Below, piece by piece: positions 56,000 to 64,000 of a stretch of DNA of 64,000 nucleotides. The DNA lies in assembly GCA_015233895.1 (NCBI GenBank), contig JADFXG010000005.1:1-64000 (forward strand). Reading direction: 5' to 3'. Source of the stretch: Nitrospirota bacterium. Its GTDB lineage: Bacteria; Nitrospirota; Thermodesulfovibrionia; Thermodesulfovibrionales; Magnetobacteriaceae. Within the stretch, counting starts at the first letter, position 1. Each line of letters opens with the position of its first letter. The position numbers and the translations under genes are program-made. The notes beneath the pieces were generated by a model. The model was not told where the DNA came from. It did no database searches and was given only the letters and a program-made list of their open reading frames with translations.

Positions 56000-57268
56000 A
56001 TGATACCGATTGGTATAACTGTAATAGGGCTGGGGTTTGTAGGGCTAACTACATCGCTGGGTTTTAGCCATAGGGGGCGCACTGTTTATGGTTTTGATAT
56101 CAATCAGAAAAAAACAGAGGCTCTCAGGCAGTGTGAAATTCCTTTTTTTGAGCCGGGATTATCTGAGGCACTGAAAGAACATAAGGACAAACTGTTTTTT
56201 CTCCCTGAGGCTTTGAGTGAAGCTATTGATAACAGTAAAATAATATTCCTTTGTGTTGGAACACCCTCAGACAAAACAGGGCAGGCTGACCTGTCACAGT
56301 TATTAAATGCTATTAATGACATTTTAAAACACATTAAAAAAGGGCAATATAAGGTGATAGCTATAAAATCAACAATACCACCATCCACTACAAATAAAGT
56401 CATCAAACCATATATTGAAAGCCTGGGATTTGAAGTTGGTAAAGACATCGGGCTTTCAAATAACCCGGAGTTTCTGAGAGAGGGGACATCGTGGATGGAT
56501 TTTCTCTGTCCTGACAGAGTGGTCATAGGCACGGATGATGATGAGGTTTTCTCTGTACTCAGTGAATTGTATGAACCTTTTGGCGCTCCGATATATAAGG
56601 TTTCATATAACACGGCAGAATTCATCAAATATCTTTCAAACACACTTCTTGCAACCATGATAAGTTTTTCAAATGAAATGTCTATGGTTGCACACACTTA
56701 TGGAGATATAGACATAAGCAAATCCTTTAAAATTCTGTCCCAGGACAGAAGATGGTTTGGAACTCCTGCCGCTATGACAAGTTATGTGTATCCGGGGTGT
56801 GGATTTGGAGGGTACTGTCTGCCTAAAGATACGCTTGCCCTGTATGCCGCAGCAAAAAGCAAAGGCTATGAGGCATCGCTTTTAAAAACCGTGCTACAAA
56901 TTAACGATAATATAAAACACTTTTTGGTGGACAGGCTTTCTAAGGAAACAGATCCGAAAAGCAGGATTGGAATTTTGGGACTATCCTTTAAGCCCGGTAC
57001 CACTGATGTAAGGGATACACCTGCTGCCTCCCTTATCGAACACCTTATACGGAAAGGCTACACACAAATCACCGTGTATGATCCTATGGCAATGGAGGAG
57101 TTCAGGAAAACGTTTAATCAGAATGTGGAATATGCCGATAACATTGAAGATTTGTTAAGCAAGTGTGATTGCTTTATAATAGTTACGTGGTGGAAAGAGT
57201 TTGAGGCTAAAAAGGAGATTTTGCTCCAAAAAAAGGTATATGATTTCAGATACGCAATAGAGTTGTAA
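56000..57268 (+). CDS. ugd: UDP-glucose/GDP-mannose dehydrogenase family protein
   Basis: The 422 residues have the GLGFVG cofactor motif (residues 9-14), the substrate-domain KSTIPPST segment near 122 and the catalytic cysteine in GCGFGGYCLPKDT near 263. The C-terminal domain ends with a GLSFKPGTTDVRDTPA segment near 325. The enzyme oxidises a nucleotide sugar at C6 to a uronate. It follows the decarboxylase-like gene by four bases, which supports UDP-glucuronate as product. Confidence 0.85.
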   Translation: MIPIGITVIGLGFVGLTTSLGFSHRGRTVYGFDINQKKTEALRQCEIPFFEPGLSEALKEHKDKLFFLPEALSEAIDNSKIIFLCVGTPSDKTGQADLSQLLNAINDILKHIKKGQYKVIAIKSTIPPSTTNKVIKPYIESLGFEVGKDIGLSNNPEFLREGTSWMDFLCPDRVVIGTDDDEVFSVLSELYEPFGAPIYKVSYNTAEFIKYLSNTLLATMISFSNEMSMVAHTYGDIDISKSFKILSQDRRWFGTPAAMTSYVYPGCGFGGYCLPKDTLALYAAAKSKGYEASLLKTVLQINDNIKHFLVDRLSKETDPKSRIGILGLSFKPGTTDVRDTPAASLIEHLIRKGYTQITVYDPMAMEEFRKTFNQNVEYADNIEDLLSKCDCFIIVTWWKEFEAKKEILLQKKVYDFRYAIEL

Positions 57269-57284
57269 CAAGAGGAACCGGTAA

Positions 57285-58928
57285 ATGAAACAGCAAAAAC
57301 ACATTGGCAATATATACGAGGTAAAATCCACTGAGCCGTGTTACGACATCCTGTATGTGATTGCCGTAACCGATACAGATGAAAGCGGAGACACAGAGTG
57401 TTACGCTATAAAATTTACATCGTCTGAGAGTAAAAATTTAATCGCCCTGCCTCCTGATACATTATCATCAGACACATCCATTGATATAAGGAGAAAGTAT
57501 CTGATAAAAGAGTCAGACATTGTGAAAAAAATCTGTACTGTCAGCAAAAAGTTTCTCGAAAATGTTCTGAAAGAAATCATATTTAAAGAGGTTGGAAATT
57601 ACTATGAAGCCATACATAGCAGTCTGAGGACTGAAGAATTCATAGAAAACAAAACGAAAATTAATTATGCCGGCAGAATTTTTAATAAAGACGAGATGGT
57701 AAATGTGGTTGATGCAGCACTTGAATTTTATTTGACTGCAAGCCGCTATGACAAAGCGTTTTGTAATAAGCTGTCTGAATTTTTAACTATGGGGCACAAT
57801 AAACCAAAGCGTGTTTTAACGGCGAATTCCGGCTCCTCTGCCAATTTGCTTGCCATTACGGCTCTTACTTCATACAAACTCGGAAAATTCAGGCTTCATA
57901 AAGGTGATGAGGTCATAACTGTTGCAGCCGGCTTTCCTACCACAATAACACCGATAATTCAAAACAATTTGGTTCCAGTCTTTGTAGATATTAAACTTTC
58001 GACTTATAATATAGACCCAGAGCTGATAGAAGATGCAATTTCAGAAAAAACCAAGGCTATTTTTATCTCCCATACACTTGGTATTCCATTTGACGTTGAG
58101 CAGATTGCCACAATAGCTCAAAAACATGGACTATGGCTTATCGAGGATAACTGTGACGCCATTGGCGCTCAATATACTCTCACAGGGCAGTATAATCTCA
58201 TAGCGGGTAAAACTTTATCCGGAACTATGAAAACCGGCACGTTTGGACACATCGGGACATCCAGCTTCTATCCGGCGCACCATATCACAATGGGTGAAGG
58301 CGGAGCGGTTTACACCTCGGATGATAATTTGTACAGAATTATGCTTTCCCTGAGAGACTGGGGACGGGATTGTTGGTGTGAACCCGGCAGTGACAACACC
58401 TGCGGCAGAAGGTTTCAGTGGAATATGGGAGACCTGCCTGACGGATATGACCATAAGTATATATATTCACATCTGGGTTATAACCTTAAGATAACGGAAA
58501 TGCAGGCAGCTATAGGACTGGCTCAACTTGACAAGCTGCCGGCTTTTGTTAAAAGCAGAAGGGAAAACTGGCTTGCTTTGTATGAGGGGCTAAAAGACCT
58601 TGAGGATTCTTTCATTTTGCCCTCATATCCCGAAAACTCTGTGCCCTCACCTTTTGGCTTTGCTCTTACGATAAGAGAAAACTCCGTTCTTAAGCGGAAA
58701 GAGCTGACGTCATTTCTTGAGAAGAATTTGATACAAACCAGAACAATCTTTGCCGGAAACATGTTAAAGCAGCCAGCTTTTACAAACGGTGATTTTCAGT
58801 ACAGGGTTTATGGAGAGCTTAAAAACACTGACATTGTCATGGATAACACCTTTTGGGTCGGAGTATATCCGGGAATTAACAAAGAAATGCTTGATTTTAT
58901 GATTAGCAAAATAAGACAAATGAACTAA
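57285..58928 (+). CDS. rfbH: RfbH-like PLP/Fe-S dehydrase with a PemK-like N-terminal extension
   Basis: Residues about 100-547 match the RfbH/E1 family of the DegT superfamily. The SSFYPAHHITMGEGG segment has His332 where aminotransferases have the PLP lysine, which directs dehydration. The CWCEP...NTC cysteines (near 364-374) suit a [2Fe-2S] cluster. The family makes 3-deoxy sugars from CDP-4-keto-6-deoxyglucose with a separate reductase, which is not encoded here. The first 97 residues are extra: HIGNIYEVKS, ILYVIAV and KYLIKESDIVKK resemble a PemK/MazF beta-barrel. Total length is about 110 more than normal. Confidence 0.8.
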   Translation: MKQQKHIGNIYEVKSTEPCYDILYVIAVTDTDESGDTECYAIKFTSSESKNLIALPPDTLSSDTSIDIRRKYLIKESDIVKKICTVSKKFLENVLKEIIFKEVGNYYEAIHSSLRTEEFIENKTKINYAGRIFNKDEMVNVVDAALEFYLTASRYDKAFCNKLSEFLTMGHNKPKRVLTANSGSSANLLAITALTSYKLGKFRLHKGDEVITVAAGFPTTITPIIQNNLVPVFVDIKLSTYNIDPELIEDAISEKTKAIFISHTLGIPFDVEQIATIAQKHGLWLIEDNCDAIGAQYTLTGQYNLIAGKTLSGTMKTGTFGHIGTSSFYPAHHITMGEGGAVYTSDDNLYRIMLSLRDWGRDCWCEPGSDNTCGRRFQWNMGDLPDGYDHKYIYSHLGYNLKITEMQAAIGLAQLDKLPAFVKSRRENWLALYEGLKDLEDSFILPSYPENSVPSPFGFALTIRENSVLKRKELTSFLEKNLIQTRTIFAGNMLKQPAFTNGDFQYRVYGELKNTDIVMDNTFWVGVYPGINKEMLDFMISKIRQMN

Positions 58929-59046
58929 ATACAAAGTAGTAGAAAATAAGTTTGCATTTTTGATATGGTTTGTGTTCTAATAGGCTAAATAGTAAGACAT
59001 ATAAGTTAGGCTGTGCTAAGGCAATTTAAGGCTGGGGGGCGGCATC

Positions 59047-59475
59047 ATGCGGAAGAGTATCTTAATCGTTGAGGATGAATACATAATAGCTGCGGATTTA
59101 AAGATGACTGTTATGTCGTTAGGTTATGCAGTAGCGGGTATGGCAAATAACGGTCAGGATGCTGTCGCTATAGTTAAAACCACACCCATAGATGTTGTTT
59201 TAATGGATATAATGTTGTCAGGTGAACTCAGTGGAATTGATGCGGCAAAGGAAATCTACAGCAATTATGGCATACCTGTGATTTTTGTGACAGCATACAC
59301 TGGTAATGATATAATAGAGAAGGCTATAGAAACTGAACCCTTTGGTTATCTTATTAAACCATATACAGATAAGGAACTCTATTCGGCTATAGAAATAGCA
59401 TTAGATAAATATGAAAAGATAAAACAGCTGACAAAAATCAACAAATGGTATGAAAATAATTATACCTCTTATTAG
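59047..59475 (+). CDS. Single-domain response regulator
   Basis: The 142 residues are one receiver domain with acidic residues VEDEYII near 8-14, phosphoacceptor Asp54 (VLMDIML), the TAY signal residue near 85 and Lys near 106 (LIKPY). There is no output domain, so it works by protein contact, as CheY-like proteins do. No kinase is adjacent. Its stop codon overlaps that of the convergent fabF gene by four bases. Confidence 0.88.
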   Translation: MRKSILIVEDEYIIAADLKMTVMSLGYAVAGMANNGQDAVAIVKTTPIDVVLMDIMLSGELSGIDAAKEIYSNYGIPVIFVTAYTGNDIIEKAIETEPFGYLIKPYTDKELYSAIEIALDKYEKIKQLTKINKWYENNYTSY

Positions 59476-60686
59476 TTTAGCGCGTCTAATACTAAAACTG
59501 TATTAACACCGCCAAAGCCGAAGCTATTAGTTAAACCGTAGCGAAATGAGCCTTTTAATTGTGACCTTGTGAGATTAACGTGGCAGTTTTCGTCCTGTTG
59601 GTTAACGTTAATTGTAGGCGGCAGAATTCCTTTACTTAAAGCCATTGCGGTAACTGCTGCCTCAAATGCGCCTGAGGCTCCGAGCATATGCCCTGTTATG
59701 GATTTATTTGCTGTGACGGGTATTGGCCTTTTACCGAATACTTTGTTAATTGCCATTGCCTCTGCATAATCACCCTCACGGGTGCCGGTTGCATGCACAT
59801 TTATAAAGTCTATATCATCAGTGGTTATATTAGCATCCTTAATAGCCAGTTCCATAGCCTTAGCCTCCCCATCAGGATTTGGCTTTACAATATGAAAGGC
59901 GTCAGAGACATTTCCGTAGCCGATGATTTCAGCATACATATACGCTCTTCGGGCTATAGCCCTTTCGTATGATTCTATGACCATAACGGTAGCTCCCTCA
60001 GAAAGTACAAAGCCGTGCCGGGTTTTACCAAATGGCATTGAAGCGTTTGGCAGAGCTGATTTTGAAAGCGCTCCGGATGAGGCATATCCCATAAAACATA
60101 ACCTGCAAAGCGGCGCCTCTGTGCCTCCTGCTAATGCAATATCTGTATAACCATGGCGTACCAGCCGAAATGCCTCGCCAATAGCCGTTGCCCCGGATGA
60201 GCAGGCATTAGAGATACCCAGAGTCTGTCCTGACATTTTAAATCTTTCTGAAATGCAGGATGCTGCCATACTCACAGTTGTTTTTGCCATCAGGTATGGG
60301 GATAATTTTTTTGCGCTGCCAGCGTGAAGTTTGCTCAAAGCCTGATCCAAAGTCGTTATCCCGCCACGGCTTGAGCCTATTACAACTCCGCAATTTTCAA
60401 GAGATCCATCACTTATGTTGCCGTTTAATCCGGCATCATTAATAGCCATCCCTGCCGAGGCCAAAGCATAATGAATAAAAGGATCAAGACGCAGCATTTC
60501 CCTCTCAGTTAAATACGCAGAGGGCGAAAATCCCCGTAGTTTACCCGCTGCATTTACAGTACCTGTAAAATCGTCACGGAAAAAACTTATTCCACTCACT
60601 CCGGATAATAAATTCCCCCATGACTCACAAAATGTGCTCCCAATGGGGGTTACCGCCCCAATACCGGTTATAACCACACGTGTCAT
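59472..60686 (-). CDS. fabF: Beta-ketoacyl-ACP synthase II
   Basis: The 404-residue condensing enzyme has catalytic Cys in SNACSSGATA (near 162), His in HATGTREGD (near 300) and His in KSITGHMLGASGAFEA (near 337), the Cys-His-His triad of FabF. It elongates acyl-ACP with malonyl-ACP. It lies alone between a response regulator and a glutaredoxin gene; other fab genes are not near, so a role in a specialised lipid is possible. Confidence 0.9.
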   Translation of the reverse strand: MTRVVITGIGAVTPIGSTFCESWGNLLSGVSGISFFRDDFTGTVNAAGKLRGFSPSAYLTEREMLRLDPFIHYALASAGMAINDAGLNGNISDGSLENCGVVIGSSRGGITTLDQALSKLHAGSAKKLSPYLMAKTTVSMAASCISERFKMSGQTLGISNACSSGATAIGEAFRLVRHGYTDIALAGGTEAPLCRLCFMGYASSGALSKSALPNASMPFGKTRHGFVLSEGATVMVIESYERAIARRAYMYAEIIGYGNVSDAFHIVKPNPDGEAKAMELAIKDANITTDDIDFINVHATGTREGDYAEAMAINKVFGKRPIPVTANKSITGHMLGASGAFEAAVTAMALSKGILPPTINVNQQDENCHVNLTRSQLKGSFRYGLTNSFGFGGVNTVLVLDALN

Positions 60687-60732
60687 TGCCTAAAACCTGT
60701 GCAGGATATCACATTCAAAATATCGCCTGATT

Positions 60733-60999
60733 CTACAGTTGGTTGAAAAAGCCGTTTATTACCTGTTCATCATATCCAACCATTACCTTGGCCCCTCCAT
60801 CCACTACCACTGTTGGAAAGGTTTCTCTTGGATTGTACTTTCTTAATTCTTTTAACAGTTTCTCTCTTGAGTCAGTATCAACCGTGTCCAGTTCAACCAG
60901 TATATATTCTAACCCTTTATCGTTTAAGTACGTCTTAGTTTTTTTGCAAGCCTGACATGTGCTTAGTGCAAAGAGAACTATTTTGCTCTTCTGTTCCAT
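60733..60999 (-). CDS. Glutaredoxin family protein
   Basis: The 88 residues form a thioredoxin-fold with an N-terminal FALSTCQACKKTKTYL, giving the redox pair Cys15-x-x-Cys18, and a conserved TFPTVVVDG cis-proline region near 60. It would reduce disulfides or glutathione-type adducts. The gene is followed by fabF and preceded at 29 bases by an iron-sulfur flavoprotein gene on the same strand. Confidence 0.85.
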   Translation of the reverse strand: MEQKSKIVLFALSTCQACKKTKTYLNDKGLEYILVELDTVDTDSREKLLKELRKYNPRETFPTVVVDGGAKVMVGYDEQVINGFFNQL

Positions 61000-61028
61000 A
61001 GTAGCATCATCCTTTGAAGTTTTTATTA

Positions 61029-61604
61029 TTAATCTGCGGCAATCAGGCGCACTGCAGCCTCATAGACTTCGCTTAATGCCGTTGTATGCTCTTTTATTGC
61101 ACCCTTTTTATCAATGCCGTCAAAATAAATTGTTTCATGGACTGGTACGCTTATCGTTCTAAAAAAAGCTTTGGCTGTGGCCTCACCACTTTTGAAACCG
61201 ATCTCTTTTTTCATGCCTCCGACCATAATCAAAAGCCCTTTCCTGCCAGGAGGCCCGCTCACTATTGGTTGGTTAAGCAGATACTTTTCACACCACAGCG
61301 CTTGTGCTCTGTCAATTAAGGCTTTAATCTGAGCCGTCAAACTAAAAAAGAAAATCGGTGAGGCAAGTATAAACCTCTCCGATTCATATATGGCTTTGTA
61401 AACGTCCGCCATGTCATCTAATATGACACACTGTCCGGTTTGATCACATCCGCCGCAATTTATGCACGGCGATATGTTCATCTCCGAGGGGCGAAACAGT
61501 GTCACAGTGTGTCCTCTGTCCTTTATCGCACGTAATGCCTCATCCAGAAGAATCTCCGTGTTGCCCCCAAATCGTGGACTGCCTAAAAACGCTGTTACTT
61601 TCAT
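61029..61604 (-). CDS. Iron-sulfur flavoprotein, NADPH-dependent FMN reductase family
   Basis: The 191 residues have a flavodoxin-like fold with the phosphate-binding GSPRFGGNTE (residues 8-17) and a compact cysteine motif CINCGGCDQTGQC (near 47-59) for a [4Fe-4S] cluster. The LASPIFFF and A-L-W-C-E-K-Y segments follow. Such proteins are found in anaerobes and take part in electron transfer to oxygen or peroxide defences. The gene lies with glutaredoxin on the same strand. Confidence 0.85.
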   Translation of the reverse strand: MKVTAFLGSPRFGGNTEILLDEALRAIKDRGHTVTLFRPSEMNISPCINCGGCDQTGQCVILDDMADVYKAIYESERFILASPIFFFSLTAQIKALIDRAQALWCEKYLLNQPIVSGPPGRKGLLIMVGGMKKEIGFKSGEATAKAFFRTISVPVHETIYFDGIDKKGAIKEHTTALSEVYEAAVRLIAAD

Positions 61605-61673
61605 TTTCTTCTTCTCTTACAGTGTAACCGCTTATAAGTATTAACATTATCCTCGGCAGCTGTAGTTTTTTAA

Positions 61674-61706
61674 GGGGCGGCAGTTTTTTTCAACTACCAC
61701 CGCCCC
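61674..61706 (-). terminator. Hairpin after the peroxiredoxin gene
   Basis: On the minus strand GGGGCGG and CCGCCCC arms enclose a TGGTAGTTGAAAAAAACTG loop, then a T/A-rich run follows. It lies 28 bases after the peroxiredoxin stop and would end that transcript. Confidence 0.6.
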
Positions 61707-61733
61707 TCAATGGATTTATACATTAACTACTTA

Positions 61734-62363
61734 TCAGCTTAACGCTTCAAACACCTTGCCTACTAAGGCAGCGCCTGGCTTTAGAGTCTTATCTCCCTCT
61801 TTTTTCCACTTAGACGGACACGTTTCCGCTCCGTGTTTGGACAGGTATATGTTGGCTTTGAGTTTCCTTAAAAGCTCATCCATGTTCCTGCCAAGATTGT
61901 AGAAGTTTATCTCTGAATTTAAAAGCGTACCCTCCGGGCTTATTATGAAGCTGCCCCTGAGATCAAGTCCGTTTTCCTCGTTATAGACGCCAAATAATCT
62001 TGATATATTACCGGTTGGGTCAGAACCCATCGGGTATTTAACATTGGCCAGGGATTTTTCGTCTCTTTGCCACGCCAGATGCACAAATTTAGTGTCAGTG
62101 CTGACAGTGATAACCTCTGCCCCCTCCTTTTTAAACTCTTCATAAAGGTCGGCAAGCGCCGCAAACTCGGTAGCGCATACAAAAGTGAAATCCGCAGGGT
62201 AAAACACTATCACTGTCCACTTACCGGCAGCTTTGAGTTTTTCCAGAGATACCTCGCCAAAATCGCCCTTTGACGGCTCAAATGTCTCCACCGTAAAATC
62301 CGGCACAAGCTGTCCTGTTTTTAATCCGCAACACACCGCATCCAATATATCCTCTTGCGTCAT
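61734..62363 (-). CDS. ahpC: AhpC-type peroxiredoxin
   Basis: The 209-residue protein has the peroxidatic cysteine in FYPADFTFVCATEF (near 60) and the resolving cysteine in ETCPSKW (near 182), the typical 2-Cys AhpC layout, with the C-terminal KPGAAL segment. It reduces hydrogen peroxide and organic peroxides. No AhpF is adjacent; glutaredoxin or the flavoprotein nearby could regenerate it. A GGAGG precedes the ATG. Confidence 0.92.
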   Translation of the reverse strand: MTQEDILDAVCCGLKTGQLVPDFTVETFEPSKGDFGEVSLEKLKAAGKWTVIVFYPADFTFVCATEFAALADLYEEFKKEGAEVITVSTDTKFVHLAWQRDEKSLANVKYPMGSDPTGNISRLFGVYNEENGLDLRGSFIISPEGTLLNSEINFYNLGRNMDELLRKLKANIYLSKHGAETCPSKWKKEGDKTLKPGAALVGKVFEALS

Positions 62364-62475
62364 AGTTAAACCCTCCTTTTGAAAAATGTTTTTAACCTAC
62401 TTATCGGCTGAAAGCCAACGGCTTCCTGCCTTTACTATAATTGTTTCACCAAAAGATATTTTTCCCACACATATC

Positions 62476-62616
62476 ATACCAAGTTGCGTTCAGATGCATA
62501 ACGAGGCGGCGAGAAGCAAGCGACGTTTCCCCTTATAGGGGATTCCCCTTTAGGGGAGACGTTGAGGAGCTTGCGACAAAGCCAACAAAGTTAGGCGATT
62601 GAAGGCAGCTTGGTAT
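62476..62616. repeat. Quasi-palindromic dispersed repeat, copy A3
   Basis: The outer ends ATACCAAG (62476-62483) and CTTGGTAT (62609-62616) are exact inverted repeats. The flanks of the core (AACGAGGCGGC and GCCAACAAAGTTAGGCGATTG) match copies A1 and A2, but the middle is replaced by a different palindrome with paired TCCCC/GGGGA arms near 62528-62560. The right end touches the rubredoxin stop codon. Confidence 0.7.
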
Positions 62617-62744
62617 CAGACCTCTTCAAAAGCCTCCTTCGGTGCATTACACACCGGACAGGTATAGTCATCCGGCTGCTTGTCAAAAGGGGTGCCCTCT
62701 TTTTCATCATCATAAATCCAACCGCACACCGTGCATCTGTGCAT
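62616..62744 (-). CDS. Rubredoxin
   Basis: This 42-residue protein has two CxxC knuckles, CTVCG (residues 4-8) and CPVCN (residues 30-34), with the YTCPVC context and acidic surface of rubredoxin. A strong GGAGG (62752-62756) precedes the ATG. It lies 26 bases after the flavodiiron gene on the same strand and should pass electrons to that protein for oxygen or nitric oxide reduction. The N-terminus starts directly at the first knuckle, so it is a short form. Confidence 0.88.
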   Translation of the reverse strand: MHRCTVCGWIYDDEKEGTPFDKQPDDYTCPVCNAPKEAFEEV

Positions 62745-62770
62745 AAACGTTCCTCCTTTGTTTATTTATA

Positions 62771-64000
62771 CTACTTCATGCAAGCCGAATTAGCTGCACT
62801 GTAGTTTTTTTCGTGAAACTCTCTGACTGCTTTGGCAAAAGTACGGCCATATTCGTAACATTTTTCATGTTCTTCATTTTTTAGCCGGTACTGAATCTGT
62901 ATGCCTGGCTCTATTACAGGAAGTTTCATGCTCTTAAAGGTATCATAGAGCCATTTAACGGCACCGCCTCCCCATCCGTAACTGCCAAAAGCGCCCATTA
63001 ATCTGTCCGATGGCCTTAATCCCTTAAGGTGCACCATAAACTCCGCCACAGAGGGAAACACCTCGTTATTTAACGTGGGGGAGCCTACCAGACAAGCCCT
63101 CGATTTCCAAAACTCCTTAATGGCCACACTCATAGGGGTTGCCCGCAGCTTTATTACCTTACACTGCACTCCCTCATCTATTATTCCGCGCATGATGGGA
63201 AGCGTCATGTGCTCAGTGCTGTGCCACATGGTATCATATATTATAGCAATCTGAAGCCTTGCCTTACCCTCTGCCATATCTAAGTACATGTCGAGGACTT
63301 TGCCGGGGTCTTTACGCCATATAATTCCGTGGTCGGGAGCTATCATGTCAATATCCAGCCCCATGTCCTTTACTTCAGATATCTTGGATTTTATTAATTT
63401 GCCAAAGGGCATTAGAATATTGGCATAGTAGTCAACCACTGAGTCCTCAAGTTCGGTTTGCGAAGCTGAGGCTATAAACTCATCGTCAAACCGCGTTGTA
63501 GAGGCAAGGTGCTGGCCAAATGCGTCCTGCGAAATCAGCAGTTTTGCTCCGTCAACGTAAGTCATCATGGAATCAGGCCAGTGTATCATTGGAGTTTCAA
63601 CAAACCTCAGGGTATATTTACCGGTCTTTAGGGTATCACCGGTTTTGACCTCTTTAATGTTCCATGAGGCAATATCGAAAAACCTGTCCATACCCTGCTT
63701 GCCCCTTTTTGTAGTATAAATTGTGGCAGAAGGGGCAAGCTCCATGATTCTGTCCAAAGAGCCGAGGTGATCATTTTCGATGTGGTTAATCACGATATTT
63801 TTTATCCTGGACGGATCAACAAGGCTTCTGATGTTTGATACCCCAACCTCTACAAAATCGTGCTTAACAGTGTCAACAAGTGTCAGTTCGTCATCCATAA
63901 TGAGATAGTTATTATAGGTTGTTCCGCTTGGGGTAACGTAACCGTGAAAATCTCTGACTGCCCAGTCAACGGCACCAGTCCAGAATATGCGGGGCTTTAT
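62771..64000 (-). CDS. fprA: Flavodiiron protein (FprA), partial
   Basis: The reading frame continues to the window end, so at least 34 residues lie upstream of the first in-window ATG (63898) and the real start is outside. Those residues read FWTGAVDW...TPSGTTYNNYLI, as expected for the start of FprA. The diiron site has HIENDHLGS and later His/Asp ligands, and the C-terminal flavodoxin domain has LVGSPTLNNEVFP and GSYGWGGGAV. It reduces oxygen to water or NO to N2O using rubredoxin, encoded next. Confidence 0.92.
   Translation of the reverse strand: MKPRIFWTGAVDWAVRDFHGYVTPSGTTYNNYLIMDDELTLVDTVKHDFVEVGVSNIRSLVDPSRIKNIVINHIENDHLGSLDRIMELAPSATIYTTKRGKQGMDRFFDIASWNIKEVKTGDTLKTGKYTLRFVETPMIHWPDSMMTYVDGAKLLISQDAFGQHLASTTRFDDEFIASASQTELEDSVVDYYANILMPFGKLIKSKISEVKDMGLDIDMIAPDHGIIWRKDPGKVLDMYLDMAEGKARLQIAIIYDTMWHSTEHMTLPIMRGIIDEGVQCKVIKLRATPMSVAIKEFWKSRACLVGSPTLNNEVFPSVAEFMVHLKGLRPSDRLMGAFGSYGWGGGAVKWLYDTFKSMKLPVIEPGIQIQYRLKNEEHEKCYEYGRTFAKAVREFHEKNYSAANSACMK

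Noticed and set aside
1-64000. Magnetosome or nitrite-oxidation gene clusters
   Set aside because: None of the expected genes are present, so the phylum inference rests on overall gene content only.

Overview
The window looks like one contiguous chromosomal segment of a Gram-negative anaerobe or microaerophile, most likely from the Nitrospirota (gene content resembles magnetotactic relatives of Magnetobacterium). That placement is inferred from the gene families: a Tol-Pal locus, multihaem/NrfD redox modules, polyferredoxins, HDOD and HD-GYP signalling proteins, a flavodiiron protein with rubredoxin, and intergenic palindromes. No rRNA or magnetosome gene is present to prove it. Genes lie on both strands in short operons, and most of the DNA is ordinary core sequence.

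Layout. 1-2000: NDH-2 and a truncated pyruvate-kinase-like gene. 2100-4700: a free cyclic-nucleotide-binding domain and a HEAT-repeat adenylate cyclase. 4850-8170: a tetrahaem cytochrome, Fe-S protein and NrfD module, then AtpZ/AtpI with no ATP synthase genes. 8240-17690 (minus): an SDR, a membrane polyferredoxin, a DUF362 protein, two tandem beta-propeller proteins, a DUF6599 protein and a Tat-exported aldo/keto reductase. The propeller region looks like an insertion into a redox operon. 17800-22240: RhuM, a two-domain sugar oxidoreductase and a TdeIII-type restriction enzyme whose methyltransferase has decayed. 22299-27208: the Tol-Pal system (tolQ, tolR, tolA, tolB, pal, cpoB). 27286-30221: tRNA-Leu, a PAS histidine kinase and KdsC.

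32430-37126 holds the most unusual locus. A pentameric ligand-gated-channel homologue is followed by a TIGR04222-type membrane protein that ends in a Gly/Ser/Cys tail with three CSGC motifs. A radical SAM/SPASM enzyme overlaps it, and a TMTC-like GT-C protein with TPRs comes next. 37144-45445 carries IspE, a TPR protein, a damaged RelBE-type pair, an HD-GYP protein, a DUF3786 protein and a 900-residue adenylation-ACP-acyltransferase fusion. 45493-54326 has an intact toxin-antitoxin pair, two related HDOD/GAF proteins with dead cyclase-like N-termini, a YhcC-type radical SAM protein and ArgS. 54492-58928 has a short release-factor-like protein, tRNA-Arg and a nucleotide-sugar operon. 59047-64000 has a response regulator, FabF and an oxidative-stress block: glutaredoxin, iron-sulfur flavoprotein, peroxiredoxin, rubredoxin and a flavodiiron protein that runs off the window.

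Intergenic DNA carries several repeat families. A quasi-palindromic element of about 105-140 bp occurs three times, each time starting directly after the stop codon of a minus-strand gene. Elements of about 300 bp bounded by inverted GAGACCGTTGCA termini occur twice, and one lies nested inside other repeats. All functional statements come from motifs read by eye; no database search was run.
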